Source: Puniceicoccaceae bacterium | GTDB lineage: Bacteria; Verrucomicrobiota; Verrucomicrobiia; Opitutales; Coraliomargaritaceae | NCBI GenBank assembly: GCA_002729725.1 | Contig: PBYS01000098.1 | Location: 1-64,000 of the forward strand | Length of the DNA: 64,000 bases | Direction: 5' to 3' | Shown: piece by piece, positions 47,590-57,360 of the stretch | Numbering within the stretch: position 1 is the stretch's first letter | How the letters are laid out: every line of letters starts with the position of its first letter | Program-made: the position numbers and the translations under genes | Notes under the pieces: generated by a model | Databases searched by the model: none | Seen by the model: the letters and a program-made list of their open reading frames with translations, nothing else | Told to the model about the DNA's origin: nothing

Positions 47590-48996
47590 TTACGCGCTGT
47601 GGATTGCGTTGCCGCCCACAGCGAGGCCAGCTTCTTTCAGCGCTTCACTCATGGTTGGGTGAGCGTGAATTGTGCGGCCGAGGTCTTCGGCGCTGCCTCC
47701 GTATTCCATGTGAGTGACTGCGGCGGCGATCAGTTCAGAGGCGCCTTTACCGATGATTTGAACACCTAGAATGCGATCTGTCTTTTTACAAGCAGTTACT
47801 TTTACGAAGCCGTCTGTGCCGTCGCTGGCGATGGCTCGACCGTTGCCGGCGAAGTTGAACTTTCCAGAGTTGAACTCCACACCTTTCTCTTTGGCCGCCG
47901 CTTCCGTCAGGCCGACACTTGCGAGTTCAGGTTCGGTGTAGATTACATTGGGGATGACCTCGTAATTGACGTGTCCTGCTTGGCCTGCGATGCGTTCGAC
48001 GCAAGCGACTGCTTCTTCTTCGGCCTTGTGTGCGAGCATCGGGCCTGGGATGACGTCGCCGATCGCATAGATGCCATCGACTGAAGTTTTGAAATGTTCA
48101 CCGACAGGAATGCGGCCTTTCTCATCGGTTTCAATGCCGACAGTTTCGAGTCCGAGGCGATCAGTGTAGGGCTTGCGGCCCACTGCGACCAACACCTTGT
48201 CAGCTTCAAACTCAACCGCTTTACCGTCTTTTTCGGCGGTCAGGATGTTCTTGCCCTTCGATTTTTTGAGGCCAGTGACCTTGGTGTTTAGATTAAAGTT
48301 CAGGCCTTGTTTCTTGAACAGGCGCTCAGCCATTTTGGAGACGTCTTTGTCGAAGGTGGGCGCAATGTTCGGTAGGAACTCGATGACTTCGACCTTAGAG
48401 CCGAGGCGTGCCCAAACAGAGCCCAATTCCAGGCCGATGGCGCCGGCGCCGACGACTGCCAGTTTTTCAGGCACCTTGTCGAATGCAATCGCTTGGTCGC
48501 TGCTGACTACGGTCTCGCCATCAAACTTCAAGAAGGGCAGCTCAATCGTGGAAGAACCAGTTGCGATCAGGATGTGCTTGCCGCTTAGCTCCGTCTCATC
48601 TTTGGCGCCCTTCACACGCACTTTATTTTCGCCCGCCAACATGCCGAAGCCGTTAAACACTTTGATTTTGTTAGACTTCATCAAGAACTGCACGCCATTG
48701 CACAATTGGGCGACTGTCTTGTCTTTCTTCGCCATCAACTGCTCGATGCTGATCGAGAGATTCGTCAGGTCGATTCCATGCTCCGCTGCGCCATGTCCTG
48801 CGAAATGATACATTTCGGTCGAGTGGAGCAGTGCCTTGCTTGGGATACAGCCTACATTCAGGCAGGTGCCGCCAAGCGTCTTATCTTTTTCAATGATCGC
48901 AGTTTTGAGGCCGAGCTGTGCGCCGCGAATTGCAGCGACATAGCCCCCAGGACCGGAACCAATGACGATGAGGTCGAATGTATTTTCTGAAGACAT
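47590..48996 (-). CDS. lpdA: Dihydrolipoamide dehydrogenase (E3)
   Basis: 468 residues. FAD motif [19 protein letters not shown]; redox-active disulfide [19 protein letters not shown] motif [21 protein letters not shown]-terminal catalytic His-Glu in [15 protein letters not shown]. It reoxidises the lipoyl groups of 2-oxoacid dehydrogenase complexes. It lies downstream of sucA and sucB on the same strand with a 99-bp gap, probably in the same or a nested transcript. Confidence 0.96.
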   Translation of the reverse strand: MSSENTFDLIVIGSGPGGYVAAIRGAQLGLKTAIIEKDKTLGGTCLNVGCIPSKALLHSTEMYHFAGHGAAEHGIDLTNLSISIEQLMAKKDKTVAQLCNGVQFLMKSNKIKVFNGFGMLAGENKVRVKGAKDETELSGKHILIATGSSTIELPFLKFDGETVVSSDQAIAFDKVPEKLAVVGAGAIGLELGSVWARLGSKVEVIEFLPNIAPTFDKDVSKMAERLFKKQGLNFNLNTKVTGLKKSKGKNILTAEKDGKAVEFEADKVLVAVGRKPYTDRLGLETVGIETDEKGRIPVGEHFKTSVDGIYAIGDVIPGPMLAHKAEEEAVACVERIAGQAGHVNYEVIPNVIYTEPELASVGLTEAAAKEKGVEFNSGKFNFAGNGRAIASDGTDGFVKVTACKKTDRILGVQIIGKGASELIAAAVTHMEYGGSAEDLGRTIHAHPTMSEALKEAGLAVGGNAIHSA

Positions 48997-49095
48997 GAGG
49001 AGAGAGTTAACCAGTTTTCTGTTTGCTGGTTTTCGGTTTAATTATGTTAGAGCTAAATAACTGACAACGGGTGAACGGAGTAACCGCTCGCTTGA

Positions 49096-50358
49096 CTAGA
49101 TGCCAAAGAGCAGGCGCGCAGGATCTTCGATTGCTTCTTTGACTTTGACCAAGAAAGTCACGGCTTCTTTGCCATCAATTAGGCGGTGATCGTAGCTCAG
49201 TGCGAGATACATCATGGGGCGTGCTACGATCTCACCATTGATCACGACTGCGCGCTCAGTGATGTTATGCAAGCCGAGGATGGCGGGTTGCGGGTGATTG
49301 ACGATCGGAGTGCTGAGCATGGATCCGTAGATGCCGCCATTGGAGATGGTAAAGACACCGCCTTCAAGGTCGCTCATTTGGATTTTTCCTGCGCGTGCTG
49401 CCTTGGCGTAGTCCATGATATCGCCTTCGATTTCTGCAAAACCCTTTTTATCGCAATCACGTAACACGGGCACCATGAGCCCCTTGTCGGTGCCGACCGC
49501 AACGCCGATATCGTAATAGTGCTGTGTGACGACTTCGTTGCCTTCGATGCGAGCATTGACCTCTGGCACGGCTTGTAAGGCGTGTGTCACAGCCTTAGTG
49601 AAGAAGGACATGAAGCCGAGCTTCAGGCCGTGGCGTTCGACGAACTTTTCCTGATGCTGCTTGCGCAGTTTCATGACCGCGCTCATGTCGACTTCGTTGA
49701 ACGTCGTTAGCATGGCGGCCTCTTGCGTCGCTGCCACTAGGCGTTGAGCAATCTTGCGGCGTAGGGGCGACATTTTCTTACGTGTTTCCTTGCGTTCGCC
49801 AGCGGGTGCGGGGTCGCTGCTAGCTTTAGGAGCAGACGCTGGGGCAGGGGCTGGGCTTGCGGCGGGTGCGGGTGCCTTGGCCGCTTCGAGAATGTCGCTC
49901 TTGGTCACACGGCCGTCTTTGCCAGAACCAGAGATTTTAGATGTATCGACGCCAGTTTCCTTAGCTGCCTTACGAGCGGCGGGGGAGAGTGGTTTTGCCT
50001 CCGAGGAAGTCTCCGCTGCTGTGGCGGCTGCGGCGGCTGGCTCGGCGCTGGCTTCGGTGCTTGTTTCAGCACTGGCAGTGTCGGCTGAGCTTTGCTTGTC
50101 AGCTGCGCTGCTCGAGCCCGAGGCGCTCTCATCAATTGTGGCCACCACTTGCCCGATATCGACTTCGTCCTCAACTTCGGCTTTGAGCGAGATCACACCA
50201 GAGACCTCGGCGCTGCCCTCGGAGGTGATTTTGTCGGTTTCCAGTTCGTAGAGAACTTGGTCTTTTTCGACAAAGTCGCCATCTTTTACATGCCATGCAG
50301 CTAAGATGCCTGAACTGATTGATTCGCCCATTGCGGGGATTCTTACTTCGGTAGCCAT
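49096..50358 (-). CDS. sucB: Dihydrolipoyllysine succinyltransferase (E2 of 2-oxoglutarate dehydrogenase)
   Basis: 420 residues from ATG at 50358 ([20 protein letters not shown]). One lipoyl domain with the modified Lys in [15 protein letters not shown]; an Ala-rich linker; peripheral subunit-binding domain ([34 protein letters not shown]); catalytic core ending [20 protein letters not shown] with the active-site His. It transfers succinyl from lipoamide to CoA. Directly downstream of sucA. Confidence 0.95.
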   Translation of the reverse strand: MATEVRIPAMGESISSGILAAWHVKDGDFVEKDQVLYELETDKITSEGSAEVSGVISLKAEVEDEVDIGQVVATIDESASGSSSAADKQSSADTASAETSTEASAEPAAAAATAAETSSEAKPLSPAARKAAKETGVDTSKISGSGKDGRVTKSDILEAAKAPAPAASPAPAPASAPKASSDPAPAGERKETRKKMSPLRRKIAQRLVAATQEAAMLTTFNEVDMSAVMKLRKQHQEKFVERHGLKLGFMSFFTKAVTHALQAVPEVNARIEGNEVVTQHYYDIGVAVGTDKGLMVPVLRDCDKKGFAEIEGDIMDYAKAARAGKIQMSDLEGGVFTISNGGIYGSMLSTPIVNHPQPAILGLHNITERAVVINGEIVARPMMYLALSYDHRLIDGKEAVTFLVKVKEAIEDPARLLFGI

Positions 50359-50385
50359 GATATTAAATTTAGAATTTGGAATTGG

Positions 50386-50402
50386 GGAGCGTCGCACGCT
50401 CC
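50386..50402. repeat. Intercistronic hairpin between sucA and sucB
   Basis: GGAGCGT-CGC-ACGCTCC, 7-bp stem in the 63-bp sucA-sucB gap, next to a short direct repeat (gagcttagagcttagagcga, 50408-50427). It may tune relative expression; not a typical terminator. Confidence 0.4.
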
Positions 50403-50421
50403 AATTTTTAGAGCTTAGAGC

Positions 50422-53178
50422 TTAGAGCGAGAAGGCTTTCTCAATGAGTTTCTTTTGTTCGTGTCGATGCACCGCCAAGGAGCCCACCGCGGGGCTGGCG
50501 GAACCTTTACGACCTGCGAATGCGGGCAATGTGCCAATGCTTTCCATCAAGCGTGGTGCGATGAAGCTCCATGCACCCATATTCTTCGGCTCTTCTTGGC
50601 ACCAGACGATGCTCTTGGCCTTGGGATAATTGGCTGCGATACGTTGTAGCAGATCCGTGTTGAGCGGGTAGAGCTGTTCGATCCGGACGATAGCGGTATC
50701 CTTGATCTCATTGGCCTCGCGGTGCGCGGTGAGATCGTAGTAGACCTTGCCGGAGCAGAAGATGATACGTTTCGCTGTCTTACGGCTGACGGTCTCGTCA
50801 TCCAATATGGACCAAAATTCATTGTCAGTGAAGTTTTCGACCAGTGATACGCAGCTCTTGTGACGGAGCAGGCTCTTGGGTGACATCAGAATCAATGGCT
50901 TCTTGAACTCACGCTTCATTTGTCGACGAAGCAAGTGGAAATATTGTGCCGGTGTGGTTACGTTACAGACCTGAATATTGTTCTCCGCACAGGCTTGCAG
51001 GAAGCGCTCTAGGCGTGCCGAGGAGTGTTCCGGGCCCTGTCCTTCGTAGCCGTGAGGCAATAGCATGACCAAGCCACTAAGGCGGCCCCATTTGGATTCG
51101 CTACAGGTGATGAATTGGTCAATGATTACTTGGGCGCCATTGACGAAGTCGCCGAATTGCGCTTCCCACATGCAGAGCATCTGTGGATAGTCCAGCGAAT
51201 AGCCGTAGTCGAAACCGAGTACCGCTGCTTCGGATAGTAGCGAGTTGTGCACACAGAACTGTGCTTGTCCTTCCTGCAGGTCCAGTAGGGGCACGTATTT
51301 TTCGCGTGTTTGATTGTCGTAAAGTACGGAGTGGCGGTGACTAAAGGTGCCGCGCTCACAGTCCTGACCGCTCAGTCGAACGGGAGTGCCCTCCATGAGT
51401 AAGCTCCCGAAAGCTAAAGCTTCCCCCATGCCCCAGTCGATGCCGGTGTTTTCCTTGAACGCTTTTAGCTTCGTCTTGAGCTGTCGCACGATCTTTTTGT
51501 TCGCGTGGAAGCCCTCGGGCACACTTGCGAGTTGCTCGGCAATCATTTCCAACTGCTCCTTGGGCACGCGCGTATCGAAGCCCTTGAAGTTGTAAGGTGG
51601 TTGCTCCTTTGCATTGGATTCTGCAAAAGGATCGATGGCTTCGTCTTCTTTGGCCTTCGCGGTCTCGAAGGCGATCTCGAGCTTTTTATTATAAGCCGTC
51701 TCAATCGACTTGACCTCTTCTTCGGTGAATTCCCCGCTGGCGATTAAGCGCTTGGCAAAGGCACGCCCAATCAGCGGCATTTCGGAGATCGTCTTGTATA
51801 AGATTGGCTGAGTGAAGGCAGGCTCGTCGGATTCGTTGTGCCCGTGCTTGCGCCAGCAATACATGTCGATCACCACGTCGCAACCAAAAGTCTGTCGGTA
51901 GTCGAAGGCGGCCTCCACTGCTGCGACGACGGCCAAGGGATCGTTGCCATTGACGTGAAAGATGGGGGCTTCCACGATTTTGGCCACGTCAGTGCAGTAG
52001 CGGCTGGAGCGCGCCTCAGAAGGATCGGTGGTGAAGCCGATCTGATTGTTGATTACAAAGTGAATCGTGCCGCCCGTGCGGTAGCCCTTCAGTTGTGAGA
52101 AGTTAAAGACTTCGGCCACGATGCCTTGACCTGCAATAGCCGCGTCACCGTGAATGAGAATAGGCAATACACGCTTGCGATCGAGATCCTCGCGAATGCG
52201 TTGACGCGCCCGTGCTTTACCTTCGACGACGGGATTGACCGCCTCCAAGTGGCTGGGGTTGGCTGCTAAGCGTATCTCGACCTCATGGCCATCCGTTGTC
52301 TTACGACTGGTTTCAAAGCCCAAGTGATATTTGACATCACCGTCGCCGTAAATGGTGTCTGGCACATAGTTCTCTGAGAACTCGCGAAAGATGTAGTCGA
52401 AAGATTTGCCTAGGAAATTGGCCAATACATTGAGACGGCCGCGGTGGGCCATGCCCATGACGATTTCGTCGACGCCATTTTGGCTGCAGCGTTCCAATAC
52501 GCTTTCTAGGCAAGCAATCAATGTTTCGCCGCCCTCAAGTGAGAATCGCTTCTGACCGACATAGCGTGTCTGCAGAAAGTTCTCGAAGTCCTCGGCCTGC
52601 ATGATGGTACTCAGGATCCGGTGCTTCTCTTCCTTTGTGAAGCGGGGGATGAAACACTCGGGCTCGATGCGGGCCTGGATCCAGCGGCGCTTCGGCGTCT
52701 CTTGAATATGGATGTACTCCGCCCCGATCGTGTGACAATAGGTCTTTTCCAAGCGTTCAATGAGCTCGCGCAGCGTCATCTCTGTGCCGCCTAGGTAGTT
52801 GCCCGTGTGGAATACACGGTCCAAGTCGGACTCTTCAAAACCGAGCCGCTCTAAAGTCAGACGCGGATTGGTGGGAGCTTCCTTCGTCAGCGGATTGAAG
52901 GCTGCGATGGTGTGGCCGATGGAGCGGTACGCGTAAATCAGGCCAATCGCGCGTGCTTGCCGTGTGGCATCACTGTCCGCTTGTGTGGGACTGACATTGG
53001 CAATGTCAGTGCCGGTTGAGGTGGCGGATGGATCGGATAGCTCCTCACTGGCGAGCTCGAAACCTTCAAAAAAGGCACGCCATTCAGCGTCGAGTTTTTC
53101 AGGGCTCGTGCGCCAAAGATCGTAGTTTTCGTCGATCAAATCGGCATTCCAGCGATTCGCGATAGTTGAGTGATTCAT
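50422..53178 (-). CDS. sucA: 2-Oxoglutarate dehydrogenase E1 component
   Basis: 918 residues from ATG at 53178 ([20 protein letters not shown]); an upstream ATG at 53211 is possible. The short N-terminal E2-binding segment, then [18 protein letters not shown], thiamine-diphosphate motifs ([40 protein letters not shown]), [16 protein letters not shown], and [20 protein letters not shown]. It decarboxylates 2-oxoglutarate and loads succinyl onto SucB. First gene of the sucA-sucB(-lpdA) group. Confidence 0.96.
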   Translation of the reverse strand: MNHSTIANRWNADLIDENYDLWRTSPEKLDAEWRAFFEGFELASEELSDPSATSTGTDIANVSPTQADSDATRQARAIGLIYAYRSIGHTIAAFNPLTKEAPTNPRLTLERLGFEESDLDRVFHTGNYLGGTEMTLRELIERLEKTYCHTIGAEYIHIQETPKRRWIQARIEPECFIPRFTKEEKHRILSTIMQAEDFENFLQTRYVGQKRFSLEGGETLIACLESVLERCSQNGVDEIVMGMAHRGRLNVLANFLGKSFDYIFREFSENYVPDTIYGDGDVKYHLGFETSRKTTDGHEVEIRLAANPSHLEAVNPVVEGKARARQRIREDLDRKRVLPILIHGDAAIAGQGIVAEVFNFSQLKGYRTGGTIHFVINNQIGFTTDPSEARSSRYCTDVAKIVEAPIFHVNGNDPLAVVAAVEAAFDYRQTFGCDVVIDMYCWRKHGHNESDEPAFTQPILYKTISEMPLIGRAFAKRLIASGEFTEEEVKSIETAYNKKLEIAFETAKAKEDEAIDPFAESNAKEQPPYNFKGFDTRVPKEQLEMIAEQLASVPEGFHANKKIVRQLKTKLKAFKENTGIDWGMGEALAFGSLLMEGTPVRLSGQDCERGTFSHRHSVLYDNQTREKYVPLLDLQEGQAQFCVHNSLLSEAAVLGFDYGYSLDYPQMLCMWEAQFGDFVNGAQVIIDQFITCSESKWGRLSGLVMLLPHGYEGQGPEHSSARLERFLQACAENNIQVCNVTTPAQYFHLLRRQMKREFKKPLILMSPKSLLRHKSCVSLVENFTDNEFWSILDDETVSRKTAKRIIFCSGKVYYDLTAHREANEIKDTAIVRIEQLYPLNTDLLQRIAANYPKAKSIVWCQEEPKNMGAWSFIAPRLMESIGTLPAFAGRKGSASPAVGSLAVHRHEQKKLIEKAFSL

Positions 53179-53336
53179 GGAGTTTTCTGGTGGGCAGTTG
53201 TGTGATTTCACGATTACTTCACACTTATTAGCAACACAAATCTTTATGCGAAGAATTGCTCGTTATTCGAAACTCTAATTTCAGGATTCCTTTTTAATTG
53301 CTGCCTGAATAGCGCTTGCCTTGATGTCAAGTTTGT

Positions 53337-53693
53337 TTAGCTTCCGAAAGTATAGCTTTTCTCGTGGGTTTGCTCATTGATCGCAAGGCGATCTTTGACG
53401 ATTGGCAGGGTGAATACCACTGTTGGTTTATCCTCTTCACGTCCGGTGTAGGTGATCTGTCCTAGCCAGGGGCTATTTTTCTCGGTGAATGTATAGCCTT
53501 TCGTCTGTAGGTCTTTTCCGAGCGCATTCATTTTGGAGCGACTCATGCCGCTGCCTGCAAAGTCGAGCACGACATGGCCGTGTTGACCTTTGTCTTGGTT
53601 GATGAGGCAGTCAACTTCCGGCGTGTGCTTGTGAACGGTCACTAGCAGCTTGGCGATTTTTTCGAGTCGGTGGCGTAGGCTTCGTGGTTTCAT
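53337..53693 (-). CDS. Conserved-looking hypothetical protein, 118 residues
   Basis: No family recognised. Basic N-terminus (MKPRSLRHRLEKIAKLLVTV), then a mixed alpha/beta pattern (GHVVLDFAGSGMSRSKMNAL, DKPTVVFTLPIVKDRLAINE). Cytoplasmic, no signal peptide. It is transcribed away from the divergent DUF2911 gene and has clear spacing to sucA, so likely a single-gene unit. Confidence 0.5.
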   Translation of the reverse strand: MKPRSLRHRLEKIAKLLVTVHKHTPEVDCLINQDKGQHGHVVLDFAGSGMSRSKMNALGKDLQTKGYTFTEKNSPWLGQITYTGREEDKPTVVFTLPIVKDRLAINEQTHEKSYTFGS

Positions 53694-53839
53694 GGGGTGT
53701 ATGATGGGACGCTTTTTCTTTAAATCAAGCTTCGCCCGCTTGCTGCGAATGTATCGGCGGCTTGGCTCACTTATGATGTGCGGGATAAAAACATAAAAAT
53801 GTTGAAATAAAAGAAGGGTGCTAGGCTCGTAGCCTGTCT

Positions 53840-54694
53840 ATGCGAATACCAAAAACCTTATCGATCGTTGCAGCTGCTATTTTACTCGGCGCTGCTGGCA
53901 GTTTTGCTCAAATTAAATCACCGGCAGCCAGTCCTTACTCGGAATTAAAGCAAATGGTCGGTGTGACCGAATTCACGGTGAAATATTCCAGGCCTGGAGT
54001 GAAGGGGCGTGAGGTGTATGGCCAGCTGGTGCCTTATGGCGAAATTTGGCGCACCGGAGCGAATGCACCGACAAAGATCGCCTTCGACTCAGAGGTGAAT
54101 TTTGCGGGCAGCCCCATTCCGGCAGGGGAGTATGTGCTGTTCACCATTCCAGCGGAGGACGTATGGACTGTGATCGTTTATGCGGATACCGAGGTGCCGA
54201 GTGCAGGCGCCTACGATTCTAAGCAGGATGTTGCACGTGTGAAGGTCGAAGCCATCGAGCGTCCGAACTCGGTTGAAAACTTTACTATTGGCTTTGATGC
54301 GTTGCGAGATGAGTCGGCGACGCTCTTTCTTGATTGGGACAATGTGCGGGTGCCGGTGCAAATTACTGTGGATACGACGGCTCTAACAGCTGCCTCGATT
54401 GAAGCATCGCTCGCTAACATAAATGATTGGGGCGCGCGCGATTATGCCGATGCGGCTGAGTTTTATCATTCGAACGGCAAGGATTCCGAATTAGCCCTGG
54501 AGTGGATGCATAAAGCAGTTTCGATGAGTCCGAATGCATTCTGGTTGCAATATGGCTACGCCAAGATGCTGGCAGAGCAGGGGAATACGCAGCAAGCCTT
54601 GATGATGGCTAAGAAGTCTTTGAAAGGTGCTCAAGCAGCTGGCAATGCTGCCTACATTTCACGCAACGAAGCGCTCTTGGCTAAGATCCGTTAA
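53840..54694 (+). CDS. Exported DUF2911 protein with C-terminal TPR-like segment
   Basis: 284 residues. Signal peptide (MRIPKTLSIVAAAILLGAAG-SFAQ). DUF2911 core: PYSELKQMVGVTEFTVKYSR, PGVKGREVYGQLVPYGEIWR, TGANAPTKIAFDSEVNFAG, PAGEYVLFTIPAEDVWTVI. Residues about 200-284 form TPR-like helices (ALEWMHKAVSMSPNAFWLQY, AKMLAEQGNTQQALMMAKKS). Function of DUF2911 is unknown; common in marine heterotrophs. Followed by a hairpin terminator. Confidence 0.85.
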   Translation: MRIPKTLSIVAAAILLGAAGSFAQIKSPAASPYSELKQMVGVTEFTVKYSRPGVKGREVYGQLVPYGEIWRTGANAPTKIAFDSEVNFAGSPIPAGEYVLFTIPAEDVWTVIVYADTEVPSAGAYDSKQDVARVKVEAIERPNSVENFTIGFDALRDESATLFLDWDNVRVPVQITVDTTALTAASIEASLANINDWGARDYADAAEFYHSNGKDSELALEWMHKAVSMSPNAFWLQYGYAKMLAEQGNTQQALMMAKKSLKGAQAAGNAAYISRNEALLAKIR

Positions 54695-54718
54695 TTCTCT
54701 TTTTTTTCTTTAATGAGC

Positions 54719-54744
54719 ACCCGCCCCGATTGATCGGGGCGGGT
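54719..54744 (+). terminator. Hairpin terminator after the DUF2911 gene
   Basis: ACCCGCCCCGAT-TG-ATCGGGGCGGGT, a perfect 12-bp GC-rich stem 24 bp after the stop and 16 bp before the next start codon. Followed by a short ATTCTTAT. Confidence 0.75.
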
Positions 54745-54760
54745 ATTCTTATATAGCGTC

Positions 54761-57247
54761 ATGCGGATCCTCCATTCATTTCTCGTCTCTCTTATGCTGA
54801 GTCCATTTGCAACAGCCGAATCTCGACCAATAGAACCGCTTGCGAGTGGTGCCTTGCTATTGAGTCTGCAAAAACTGAATACGCTCGGCAGCGTGCTGTA
54901 CGTGGCCGCTCATCCGGATGATGAAAATACCAAGTTGATCGCCTATTTGGCCAACGGTGAACGGGTCGATACGACTTATTTGTCACTGACACGGGGAGAC
55001 GGCGGGCAAAATTTAATTGGCGGTGATCTGGGGGAGAAGCTGGGAATGATTCGCACCCAAGAGTTACTGGCAGCACGCCGCATCGATGGCGGGCAGCAGC
55101 GTTTTAGCCGCGCGATTGATTTCGGGTATTCCAAGACGCCCGAGGAGACGCTCGCAATTTGGGATCAAGATGCGGCGCTGGCAGATGTCGTCTGGGCAAT
55201 ACGTTCGCTGCGCCCGGATGTGATTATCACTCGTTTTTCTTTGGAAGCTGGCTATACGCATGGTCACCATACGGCATCGGCCCGTCTGGCTAAAGAAGCC
55301 TTTACCGCTGCGGCAGATCCGGCACGTTTTCCTGAGCAATTGGAATTTGTGGAGCCGTGGGCAGCCCAACGCTTGCTATGGAATACCTCTAAATGGTTTT
55401 ACCAACGACGAGGGATTGAATTTGATACGAAGGATGTCTTTTTCGTCGAAACTGGTGGCTACAATCACTTACTCGGCGAAGCCTACAGTGAGATTGCGGC
55501 CCATAGCCGCACTTGCCACATGAGCCAGGGCTTTGGTGCCACTCCTGAGTTGGGAGAGTCCAAAGAATATTTCAAAACGCTCGCGGGCACGGAGCCTGAG
55601 GGCAGTTTATTTGCCGGTATTGACACCACTTGGGGGCGCGTAGCTAATTCCGAACCCGTGGCTGCCGCCATTCAAATGGCAATTGAACGCTTTAATCCCA
55701 GCAAGCCGGAAGCTGTGCTGCCGCAACTCCTTCAAGCGCATCGCGCTTTGAGTGCACTGCCAGCGAGCTTCTGGCAAAGTAAGAAATTACAAGAGCTTGA
55801 AGCTGTGATTGTGGCATGCCTCGCTCTCGATGTCGAGAGCATTGCTGCGTCGGCTTCTGCGGTGCCGGGGGCGGAAGTCGCGTTGGATTTGCGTGCGATT
55901 CAGCGTGCCTCGCTACCGGTGAGCATTGCTTTTGCCACGCGTCGAGTCGACTTGGCTCGCGCCAAAGTGTATGCCTTGCCCCGTAACCATTTAGTACATG
56001 TTTCCGAGACGGCTCAGATCGCCGCCAATGCATCTATTTCTCAGCCTTACTGGTTGCGTCAGCCAGCAGAGCGGGGGAGTTACATGGTGGATGAGCTGAG
56101 TCAAATGGGTGCTCCCGAGAATCCGGCTGCGATCCCCATCTATGTGCGGCTCATTGTTGATGGTGAATCGATTATTTTTACCATTCCGAGTACTTACAAT
56201 TTTAACGATCCGATTCATGGAGAGAGCAAGCAGCCCTTTACGGTGACGCCGCCTGTGATGGTGAATCTTGAAGAAGGCCCCCACATTTTGGGACAAAATG
56301 AACCGCGCCAGTTTACGGCGAGGGTGATTGCAGCTAGCGATATTGCAGCAGCCACCGTTCACTTTGAAGCGGGCGACGGCTGGCGTGTGGAGCCTGCGAG
56401 TATTCCATTTTCTTTAGAGGCGGGCAAAGAGTTGCAAGTCACTGCCAAGTTAATTCCACCTACAGCTGCGAGTCGAACGAGCTTGCGCGCATCTGTTGAG
56501 TTTGAGGGGCAGCTCTATACTCGCGGTTACGAGGCCTTGGATTACGAGCATATCCCCCAGCAGACCTTATTCCCTACCGCGACCGCAGCTGCAGTCTTAC
56601 TTGACGTGAAGATCGCTGGTGAGCGGATCGGCTACATCCCCGGTGCCGGCGATACCATTCCGGAGGCGCTACGGCGTATTGGCTACGCGGTCGATACTCT
56701 AACAGAGGCAGCTATGAATCCTGAGGCACTGGCGGCTTACGATACAGTTGTATTTGGTATCCGTGCTTTGAATACTAATGATCGCATCGCGTTTTACATG
56801 ACTGCGCTGTTTCAATATGCACAGCAGGGCGGGGTCGTGGTGATGCAGTATAATACAAATCGTGGTTTGAAGACCATGGAGTATGCCCCCTTCCCATTCA
56901 CTATTACACGCGATCGTGTGACCGATGAAACGGCGAGCATGCGCTTTCTCGCGCCAGATCACCGAGTGCTGCAGTTTCCCAATACGATTACCACGGCCGA
57001 CTTCGAGGGCTGGGTGCAAGAGCGTGGCCTCTACTTCGCCGGTGACTGGGACGAGGCTTATACGCCTATTTTTGCTGCCAACGATCCCGGTGAATCTCCG
57101 CTCGCGGGCAGCCTGCTGATCGCCCCCATCGGCGAGGGATACTACGTGTATAGTGGCTTGTCCTGGTTTCGTCAGTTGCCAGCTGGTGTGCCAGGGGCTT
57201 ATCGCCTATTTGCAAATTTAATGTCGCTGGGGCAGCCTGCTGAATGA
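54761..57247 (+). CDS. Large exported PIG-L (LmbE-like) deacetylase family protein
   Basis: 828 residues, over three times the usual 230. Signal peptide (MRILHSFLVSLMLSPFATAE). PIG-L domain at about 40-280: LYVAAHPDDENTKLIAYLAN (zinc His and Asp), TRGDGGQNLIGGDLGEKLG, GYTHGHHTASARLAKEAF (third zinc ligand). The rest is beta-sandwich-like (NPAAIPIYVRLIVDGE, VHFEAGDGWRVEPASIPFSL) ending with a region like a glutamine-amidotransferase fold (YDTVVFGIRALNTNDRIAFY). Probably removes acetyl groups from amino sugars in the periplasm. First gene of a six-gene operon; last base pairs overlap the small ORF by ATGA. Confidence 0.85.
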   Translation: MRILHSFLVSLMLSPFATAESRPIEPLASGALLLSLQKLNTLGSVLYVAAHPDDENTKLIAYLANGERVDTTYLSLTRGDGGQNLIGGDLGEKLGMIRTQELLAARRIDGGQQRFSRAIDFGYSKTPEETLAIWDQDAALADVVWAIRSLRPDVIITRFSLEAGYTHGHHTASARLAKEAFTAAADPARFPEQLEFVEPWAAQRLLWNTSKWFYQRRGIEFDTKDVFFVETGGYNHLLGEAYSEIAAHSRTCHMSQGFGATPELGESKEYFKTLAGTEPEGSLFAGIDTTWGRVANSEPVAAAIQMAIERFNPSKPEAVLPQLLQAHRALSALPASFWQSKKLQELEAVIVACLALDVESIAASASAVPGAEVALDLRAIQRASLPVSIAFATRRVDLARAKVYALPRNHLVHVSETAQIAANASISQPYWLRQPAERGSYMVDELSQMGAPENPAAIPIYVRLIVDGESIIFTIPSTYNFNDPIHGESKQPFTVTPPVMVNLEEGPHILGQNEPRQFTARVIAASDIAAATVHFEAGDGWRVEPASIPFSLEAGKELQVTAKLIPPTAASRTSLRASVEFEGQLYTRGYEALDYEHIPQQTLFPTATAAAVLLDVKIAGERIGYIPGAGDTIPEALRRIGYAVDTLTEAAMNPEALAAYDTVVFGIRALNTNDRIAFYMTALFQYAQQGGVVVMQYNTNRGLKTMEYAPFPFTITRDRVTDETASMRFLAPDHRVLQFPNTITTADFEGWVQERGLYFAGDWDEAYTPIFAANDPGESPLAGSLLIAPIGEGYYVYSGLSWFRQLPAGVPGAYRLFANLMSLGQPAE

Positions 57248-57360
57248 TGAGAAAAACGATACCAAAACCTATAAACTGGCGCACTGTTTATATGGCCACT
57301 TTTGTCTGGCTAGTCGTGCTCATTGTACTGATGCGCTTGTTAACGAAAGCCTATTCATGA
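57244..57360 (+). CDS. 38-residue single-span membrane peptide coupled to the SSS symporter
   Basis: Starts at ATG 57244 inside the PIG-L stop (ATGA) and ends at TGA 57358-57360, whose ATGA holds the symporter start. The product begins MMRKTIPKPINWRTVYMATF and continues VWLVVLIVLMRLLTKAYS: a basic, proline-containing head and one hydrophobic helix of about 19 residues. Too short for default gene calling. The double 4-bp overlap argues for real translation. By analogy with small subunits of other SSS transporters it may be an accessory subunit; that is an inference. Confidence 0.7.
   Translation: MMRKTIPKPINWRTVYMATFVWLVVLIVLMRLLTKAYS

Noticed and set aside
49754..50251. 165-codon open frame on the plus strand inside sucB
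   Set aside because: It is antisense to the Ala-rich linker of sucB; the GCN-rich coding strand keeps antisense frames open. No start context or family motif.
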